This document shows, one piece after another, positions 8,765-13,413 of a stretch of 13,413 bases of DNA. This stretch comes from Ettlia oleoabundans (lineage: Eukaryota > Chlorophyta > Chlorophyceae > Chlamydomonadales): positions 1-13,413 of the forward strand of contig JAAMXP010005109.1 in the NCBI GenBank assembly GCA_019693395.1. The letters are read 5' to 3'. The notes beneath the pieces are model-generated. The model saw nothing but the letters and a program-made list of their open reading frames with translations. It did no database searches and was not told where the DNA came from. Position 1 is the stretch's first letter. Each line of letters begins with the position of its first letter. The position numbers and the translations under genes are program-made.

Positions 8765-9093
8765 ATCTCGACTATGTGGCCTCATCGTTGGGACTTACAG
8801 AGCATATACATTTTCCGGACAAGTTCTCGTATTCATTCAACAGCAGAAACTTTTCGTTAGTATCCCATGGCTGGCCACGTTGGGGACGAGCCAGATGAAC
8901 ACTGGGGCCCACTCCAAACACGTTGGTTGTGACATCCACCACCTAGGGCATTCCTTTGTTGCAGAAAGCAGAGAACAGGTTGAGACAGCAGTAGAATGAA
9001 AGGCACGCGTACAATGTGTGGAAGCTGTCAAATATATTCACATACGTGATGGTTTCACCAATACCCAAAAGTTCTACAAAACAAATACAGCTG
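8765..9093 (+). other. Probable 3' UTR or unresolved final exon of the gene at 7334
   Basis: These 329 bases follow the tentative stop. One plus frame stays open from 8619 to 8999. A clean acceptor (GGGACTTACAG, ending 8801) precedes a short hydrophilic frame, HIHFPDKFSYSFNSRNFSL. So part of this stretch may be coding in an alternative splice model. Otherwise it would be 3' UTR ending at the TGTAA at 9094. Confidence 0.3.
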
Positions 9094-9098
9094 TGTAA
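9094..9098 (+). terminator. UGUAA-type polyadenylation signal, unidentified plus-strand gene
   Basis: TGTAA occurs at 9094-9098 on the plus strand, downstream of the unidentified gene. It suggests the transcript ends near 9110-9120. A five-base motif is common by chance, so this is only supporting evidence for a plus-strand gene here. Confidence 0.35.
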
Positions 9099-9765
9099 CG
9101 AGCCATGCACAACACATCACACGAGCCTAACAGTTTAGAAAGGCAAAACATTGCAATCAAGGCTGGGGCTGTTTGTATAAGGCAGTTCAGGGGTCGTGCA
9201 GTACGCACCCCCAAACAACCTATGCGCACTGTCACGATTCAGGGGCATTGCCACACATTGCCGTGCTGCCAATCTCATACCCAAAAGTCCCTGGCGAAGC
9301 ATCACAAGCACTCAAACATACTGGGCATGATGCTTCAGATGGACAAAGTACCCTTATCCCAGGTTGGAGTCCATCCTTCTTGTGGGCAACGGCAGATTTT
9401 TTTCAGTAGAGCGGCCAGCAGCTATGCTGTGCCATCGCTGGTAGCCTACCAGTGGTAGATTCCATCTGTAGTACCCCCTGAAAGTGGTTGATAATGAGGG
9501 ATGGTGAAGACCTCCGTAACACCTTGATGCTCTTCCCTTCCCTACCTGCTTGCGTATGTCTCTCATAGCACAAAAATGTGCCACAAGAATGGGCCAGAGA
9601 GCTGCCGGCACAGCCAAAAGTCACAAAACTTGTAAGCATTGCTCCCCCAAAAACATAGCAGCACCGCTGCATCAGGCAGATTGGTGGCATCGCACATTGA
9701 TTTCTGTGCCTGCTGGCAGTGACGTAGAACGACAGCAAAGGGACAATGTGACATTTGAGGTTGAG
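9099..9765. other. Intergenic stretch between convergent genes, nothing recognised
   Basis: About 670 bases between the probable 3' ends of the unidentified plus-strand gene and the minus-strand membrane protein gene. Open frames of 80-117 codons exist on both strands, but they lack recognisable motifs, have Cys/His/Ser-rich shadow-like composition and show no consistent splice model. No tRNA, repeat array or transposon signature was seen. Confidence 0.5.
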
Positions 9766-9770
9766 TTACA
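9766..9770 (-). terminator. UGUAA-type polyadenylation signal, membrane protein gene
   Basis: On the minus strand this reads TGTAA, 165 bases beyond the stop at 9936. That spacing suits the 3' UTR of the minus-strand gene at 9936-11417. Confidence 0.45.
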
Positions 9771-9935
9771 CAGTATGTACCATGGCGCGGTGAGATAGCC
9801 ATTGACATGCAGGTGATATGCACAATGGATAACGAAGTAGCACAAAATGAACTGTGAATTAAACTTCAGTGGCAGGAAAGTCACTAATTTATGTAGTAAA
9901 CCAAGGGTGGAGCCAGGATGCACTGTGGTTAGAGG

Positions 9936-11417
9936 TTAAGGCCAGTAGTGCAGCCGGAGTCCCATCCGTCGGAGAGAATGGAAGAGGTCCAGAACCTGTG
10001 GATAGGTGCCGTTTGGCCAGCCAAACCAGGGCGCCATGTCCCTGCACATGCGTGATAGTGTTGGGTGTTCGAAGGGCATCGCAATGCATCCCTGGAAAGT
10101 TTTCAACTAATCCTGCATTTATGGTGGCATGCAAGAGCACGCATGCCATGTTGCGTACTTGTGGGAGTAATGCATCTCGAACATCATCTCCGCAATTAGC
10201 GACCGTAACTGCCTGTCATTCCGTATCTCCTCTATGAATGCCATCTCAATGACCACATGGTCAATGTCCAGCTTCACCACTGCAAAATCGCCAGGCTGCA
10301 CATACCGCTTGATGATATGGATCGGGTGTTCCGCATCGCTCGTGTTGCCCGTGATACCCACATTGTAGAGCTGCACAAGCAAATCAGCAATGTCCATTAG
10401 CGGCAAGCAAACAAGGCAGCCCAGAAAAACAGCCTGAAACGAGAATGCCTGGCAAAACTCACATGCAGTGTGGGCTTCACTGCGGCAGGCACATCTGCCC
10501 AGTACTTCCTAGGGTCAAGAGACTGCAGCTCCCACGCCCAGATGGAGTCAAATGTCACGTCATGATCAGCATACTTGTCCACCAGCCACTTCAGGCTGGT
10601 ACCATAGTAACTAGTGCCAAAATCAAACAGAAGCTTGCGGCCAGGGTAAGTCTTGGCGAAATCGTCGCGCCGCAGGCCGCTTCCCAAAATCAGGTAGTCC
10701 CTGCCCTATGGCAAAAGGCACATAAGACACAAGAATGAAACAGCTGCACATTGTTCATCCGCCACCCGCTTTCCCTCCCTGACCTTGACTCAATGTGTGC
10801 AGCGCTCTGATTGTTCTCCCCTGAGCAGTGCTGCGCCCGCGGGTGCCTGCAACACAGATGTTGAAACAAGGACTGTATGGGTAGGTGTGTCACCAAGCTA
10901 CAGGGTTTCAAAACTACAAAGCGGCACTTATGCAAGCACCTCTGCTTGCCCCATGTATACACCACCTTAAATGCCCGACAAGGGGCTCAATGTAGGAGAA
11001 AAACGGCCTATCAGGGTGGCAGGGATCTTCAAATTCGTAGTGTGAAAAAATGGTCTGCGGCAGTTTGCCAGCCTCAACCGCTGCTGGACCTGCCGAGATG
11101 CCCTTGAGCCATGCATCCACAAGGCCCTTCTGCTCGTGCATTATCTTGCATGGTAGGCTGTCGTTCACGCCCACTGCTTGGCCTGTCAAGTACCAATCCT
11201 CCTCCCAGCTGGATGGCACGTAGCGCCGCGTTCGAGGCAGGCGGCGGCACTCCCCCGCGAGGAGAGGCCTGGCCGTTTTCAAAAACTGACTGTACGAGCT
11301 GGCAAATAATGAAGAACCTGGGAAAGACGCTATGAAGGCAAAGAAAATACAACCAAAGACAACAGCTCCTGTGAGGCTCAAGCTCCTGCTGGCATTAGGG
11401 GCTTTTTCTGCTCTCAT
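9936..11417 (-). CDS. Type II membrane protein with FkbM/methyltransferase-like core
   Basis: Model: exons 11417-10966, 10846-10784, 10700-10463, 10370-10159 and 10041-9936; 1071 nt, 356 aa, all introns GT-AG and all phases closing. Residues 1-13 are cytosol-like, about 14-33 form one hydrophobic membrane segment (AVVFGCIFFAFIASF), and the rest should face the ER/Golgi lumen or cell surface. The core has FSYIEPLVGHLRHPRA, then RKLLFDFGTSYYG (193-205), which resembles the SAM-binding motif I of Rossmann methyltransferases. TFDSIWAWE (221-229) and VVKLDIDHVVIEMAFIEEI (from 282) follow, the latter recalling the acidic strand in FkbM-type methyltransferases. The C terminus has HYSHKDMAPWFGWPNGTY. 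From general knowledge this pattern resembles an uncharacterised family spread among algae and protists; substrate is unknown. The 63-nt exon 2 is supported because it joins LR to HPRA and ESR to DYL in frame. Its divergent neighbour is another membrane-anchored methyltransferase-like protein. Glycan methylation is only an inference. Confidence 0.82.
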
Positions 11418-11477
11418 GGCTGGTAGTCAGGCTATAAGTTGATGCTAAATGTTTATCGGCCGGGCCTCAAACTCCAT

Positions 11478-11496
11478 GGCGCGAAGTCGCGGGAAA
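11478..11496. promoter_or_regulatory. Paired E2F-like motifs
   Basis: GGCGCGAA (11478-11485) and GCGGGAAA (11489-11496) are three bases apart. On the minus strand they read TTTCCCGC and TTCGCGCC. TTTCCCGC fits the E2F/DP consensus TTTSSCGC. They lie 61-79 bp upstream of the minus-strand ATG at 11417. S-phase control would be an inference. Confidence 0.35.
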
Positions 11497-11607
11497 TCAG
11501 GATCCCCCTTTCAACTCGGTTAAAAAACACTACCAGGAACCCTTACAGGCCCTAGTGCCTCTTCTAGACAGTAGAAAGCAAAAGCTCAGAAAGGCCAAAT
11601 GAATCAT

Positions 11608-11796
11608 TCAGGCGTGCCGTGCAATGACCTGACGTGGAACAAACTCGATGTTGGCATAGTAGGCAAGGATCCTGGGACCCATTTCAGCTACGAAGCAAGG
11701 GGCCCGGGGCAACCACACCTCAAAGTGGGGTTTGTCCACGACACGCACAATAGGCCAATACAGTAGAGGCACAGGCCGCAACGTCTGCTGCCGCAA
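11608..11796 (-). pseudogene. Orphan reading frame, possible exon remnant
   Basis: About 62 codons are open on the minus strand to a TGA at 11608, with protein-like composition (FEVWLPRAPCFVAEMGPRILAYYANIEFVPRQ). No in-frame ATG begins it: the first codon of the open stretch is TTG. A good splice acceptor (ACTGACCCAG) lies just upstream at about 11801, so it looks like a last exon. Its upstream exons would have to overlap the promoter or body of the plus-strand gene at 11958. It could be a leftover 3' fragment of a lost gene, an antisense transcript, or chance. I do not recognise the family. Confidence 0.3.
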
Positions 11797-11866
11797 TGGC
11801 CTGGGTCAGTGAGTATGGAGTTGCGTGTAGTAGTAATTGAGGGATGAAAATCTCCCGTAGATCAGT

Positions 11867-11880
11867 TCGCACAAGTGCGA
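11867..11880. promoter_or_regulatory. Inverted repeat TCGCAC-AA-GTGCGA
   Basis: Two perfect 6-bp arms are separated by AA, 77 bp upstream of the ATG at 11958. The site lies in the promoter or 5' UTR of the plus-strand methyltransferase gene. It could be a dimeric factor site or a small hairpin. Confidence 0.35.
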
Positions 11881-11957
11881 CTGGCGGTACAGTATTGCAG
11901 CTGAGTAACTAAACTTGCTTCAGAACTTGTGGAAAGCGGAAAACGCTTTTTGCATTA

Positions 11958-13260
11958 ATGGCTGCAGCAATCATGGCTGCCCGCCGGAAGGGCTTGCTGA
12001 GTGGAGCAGTTGTAATTCTGCTATCGCTGATGCTTTTTTCCATTGGCACTGACCGCGTCCAGCTGCGTCGTCTATCCTCTAATCAGACGTCGGCGGCAGA
12101 GACACGGCAGTTGGATAGCTCCTCGGTTGACCGGCTCTGTTCAAAATATGCAGTGCCTGAGCCCCCTCTTTTATCAAGGACACAACTGGCAGAGGAGGCA
12201 GCAATGGCTGTTGCCTTGCTGCGCAAACATGGCACGAGTGCACTGCTCGGCAATACCACGTTTGTCGACGGAATGAAGCGCTTCAGCGCTGAGGAGCGTG
12301 AACGCCTAGCATGGGAGTCTCACAGCCTAACTCTATATTTGGGGGAAGAAGTTCAGGACTTGATGCAAGCTGAAGAGGTTTGTACAATGTATTACTTTGG
12401 GCATGTGCTTCCAGCCATTGCTATCAGTTGCATTTGACCGAGAAGGTGAGATCCCCACATATTTGCTGAAGGTGCCCTGTTGCAGGAGGCTGTTCTAAAG
12501 GCAGCACCAACTCGCGACCTTTACCAGCTGAACGGCTTGAATGTGGGCGTAGGGGGACGCCCAATACACCCTGCCTTGATTGGAATTGACGCACACCGCG
12601 GCATCCCTGATGATGCAGACGGCAAGTGCTGCTGCCTCCAGCTCCAGTATGTAGCGTCTCGAGGTTGCAGCGAAAGTACACTTCCTTACTTTTCAGGTTG
12701 ATTATTGACTAAATCCCTTACCGCTCATAACATCCTCCCAGAAACCCCGGTTCTGATGAATTATTGCAGGACAACTTCCTGAGACCCAGCGCACGGCTGC
12801 TAATGTCGTACTGGCGTGGGCAGATGCACTGCCGTTTCGCTCCAACAGCATTGATTACATTGTTTCGCTGCACAACTTAGAGCATTTACACGATCCTGTT
12901 GGCACTGTGCTGCACTACCTAGACATTTTGAAGCCTGGTGGTGGCCTAGGTGTCGTGATCCCCCACTGGGAATACGCATGGGACGCACGCGGTTCGGCAG
13001 AGGAGTGGGGCCACCGATGGAATACTGCCCCAGAGGTTGTCTGTGAGCTTTATCATCGTCATTGGGCACATGCCGCCGAGCTGGAGCAGCTTAACACCTA
13101 CCCTCAGCGCCTTTCCTTCGATTTTGTGCTGCGTAAGAACGGCAAATTTGAGCCTTTTGCTCAAGAAATGCCACAATATAAGAGTGGACGCGATGCATAC
13201 TGTGACGGCACATTCATTGGGCCTCGCAAGCAGCGACCAGCTAATGTGACCTGCCCATAA
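11958..13260 (+). CDS. Type II membrane-anchored class I SAM methyltransferase (type 11)
   Basis: Model: exons 11958-12377, 12486-12621 and 12770-13260; 1047 nt, 348 aa. Residues 1-12 are basic (MAARRKG), about 13-29 form a membrane segment (LLSGAVVILLSLMLFSI), and the rest should be lumenal, with NQT and NTT sequons. The methyltransferase domain begins with motif I, LNGLNVGVGGRPIHPALIGID (156-175), where the usual GCG is GVG and Asp175 should bind the SAM ribose. It continues with ADALPFRSNSIDYIVSLHNLEHL (203-225) and LKPGGGLGVVIPHWEYAW (about 240-257), the classic type-11 pattern. The tail WNTAPEVVCELYHRHW... QRLSFDFVLRKNG resembles the end of bacterial-type methyltransferases found in glycan clusters. 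Intron 1 is GT-AG (donor GTTTGT). Intron 2 (12622-12769) needs a GC donor, G|GCAAGT, to keep the frame. Substrate is unknown; a sugar or polysaccharide is plausible from the type II topology. It is divergent from the minus-strand methyltransferase-like gene. Confidence 0.85.
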
Positions 13261-13413
13261 CCACATCAGATTGCATATTAAATTTAGTCTTGAAAACTAC
13301 GTGTGGCTTTCAAGCTGCAGGTATCAATGCTTACCAGTCAGTCACACTGAAGTATCAGCATTGTTATGGCACCCACCCATCGCACTTCAGCAACCAAGCC
13401 ACACTTATATCCC
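13261..13413 (+). other. 3' flank of the methyltransferase gene
   Basis: These 153 bases follow the stop at 13260 and are relatively AT-rich at first. No TGTAA signal is present before the window ends, so the polyadenylation site is probably outside. No other feature was seen. Confidence 0.5.

Larger units (their letters stand above)
11418..11957. promoter_or_regulatory. Divergent intergenic region between two membrane methyltransferase-like genes
   Basis: This 540-bp gap lies between start codons that point away from each other, so it should hold both promoters and 5' UTRs. It contains a paired E2F-like motif (11478-11496), a minus-strand reading frame without ATG (11608-11796) and a 14-bp inverted repeat (11867-11880). 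No obvious TATA box was found. Confidence 0.5.

Noticed and set aside
9105..9458. 117-codon plus-strand frame
   Set aside because: No motif, Cys/His/Ser-rich shadow-like composition, no splice or expression signal, and it lies downstream of a probable polyadenylation signal.
9403..9823. Overlapping minus-strand frames of 86-111 codons
   Set aside because: They lie beyond or across the probable 3' end of the FkbM-like gene, show no domain, and two compete in different frames.
10690..10965. 91-codon minus-strand frame as an independent gene
   Set aside because: Only its middle (10846-10784) is coding, as a 63-nt internal exon of the FkbM-like gene. The rest is intron.
1..13413. Bacterial-style operon, CRISPR array or mobile element
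   Set aside because: The genes are intron-rich and alternate in strand. No Shine-Dalgarno pattern, spaced direct repeats, terminal inverted repeats or transposase motifs were seen.

Overview
The window is nuclear DNA of a eukaryote, most likely a chlorophyte green alga (Chlorophyceae or Trebouxiophyceae type). The evidence is moderately GC-rich coding sequence, many short exons split by introns of about 80 to 300 bp, Ala/Gly/Pro-rich disordered tails, candidate UGUAA polyadenylation signals after several genes, and a GAF-PAS-kinase of the sort expanded in green algae. Species cannot be named from the sequence. No rRNA, tRNA, CRISPR array or recognisable transposon was seen.

Layout from left to right. 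(1) Minus strand, 83-4363: a 15-exon GAF-PAS-protein kinase whose 3' end, including the activation segment, lies outside the window. A (CA)n/(CCA)n microsatellite sits in its last visible intron at the window edge. (2) A 405-bp divergent intergenic region carrying a perfect 14-bp palindrome. (3) Plus strand, 4769-6423: a 7-exon HAD phosphatase of the GEP4/PGPP1 type (phosphatidylglycerophosphate phosphatase) with a probable organelle-targeting N terminus. (4) Minus strand, 6681-7214, convergent with gene 3: a 2-exon DPY-30 protein (117 aa). (5) Plus strand, about 7334-8764, divergent from DPY-30: a multi-exon gene I could not identify, with a tentative model. (6) About 670 bp with nothing clear. 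(7) Minus strand, 9936-11417: a 5-exon type II membrane protein with a methyltransferase-like core. (8) A 540-bp divergent intergenic region with E2F-like motifs, an inverted repeat and a stray reading frame. (9) Plus strand, 11958-13260: a 3-exon type II membrane protein with a type-11 class I SAM methyltransferase domain.

The splice models for genes 1, 3, 4, 7 and 9 were built by hand. Exon phases close without stops and joined exons restore family motifs, for example T|VVPIL in DPY-30, HFG|CSSQQLIMVGDR in the phosphatase and [10 protein letters not shown] in the PAS domain. At least two introns, and perhaps four, appear to be GC-AG rather than GT-AG.

The genes look mostly like unrelated housekeeping and signalling functions: organelle phospholipid synthesis, chromatin or cilia scaffolding, and a putative sensory kinase. 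The exception is the divergent pair of membrane-anchored methyltransferase-like proteins at the right end, which may act together on Golgi-type glycans. That is an inference from topology and position only.
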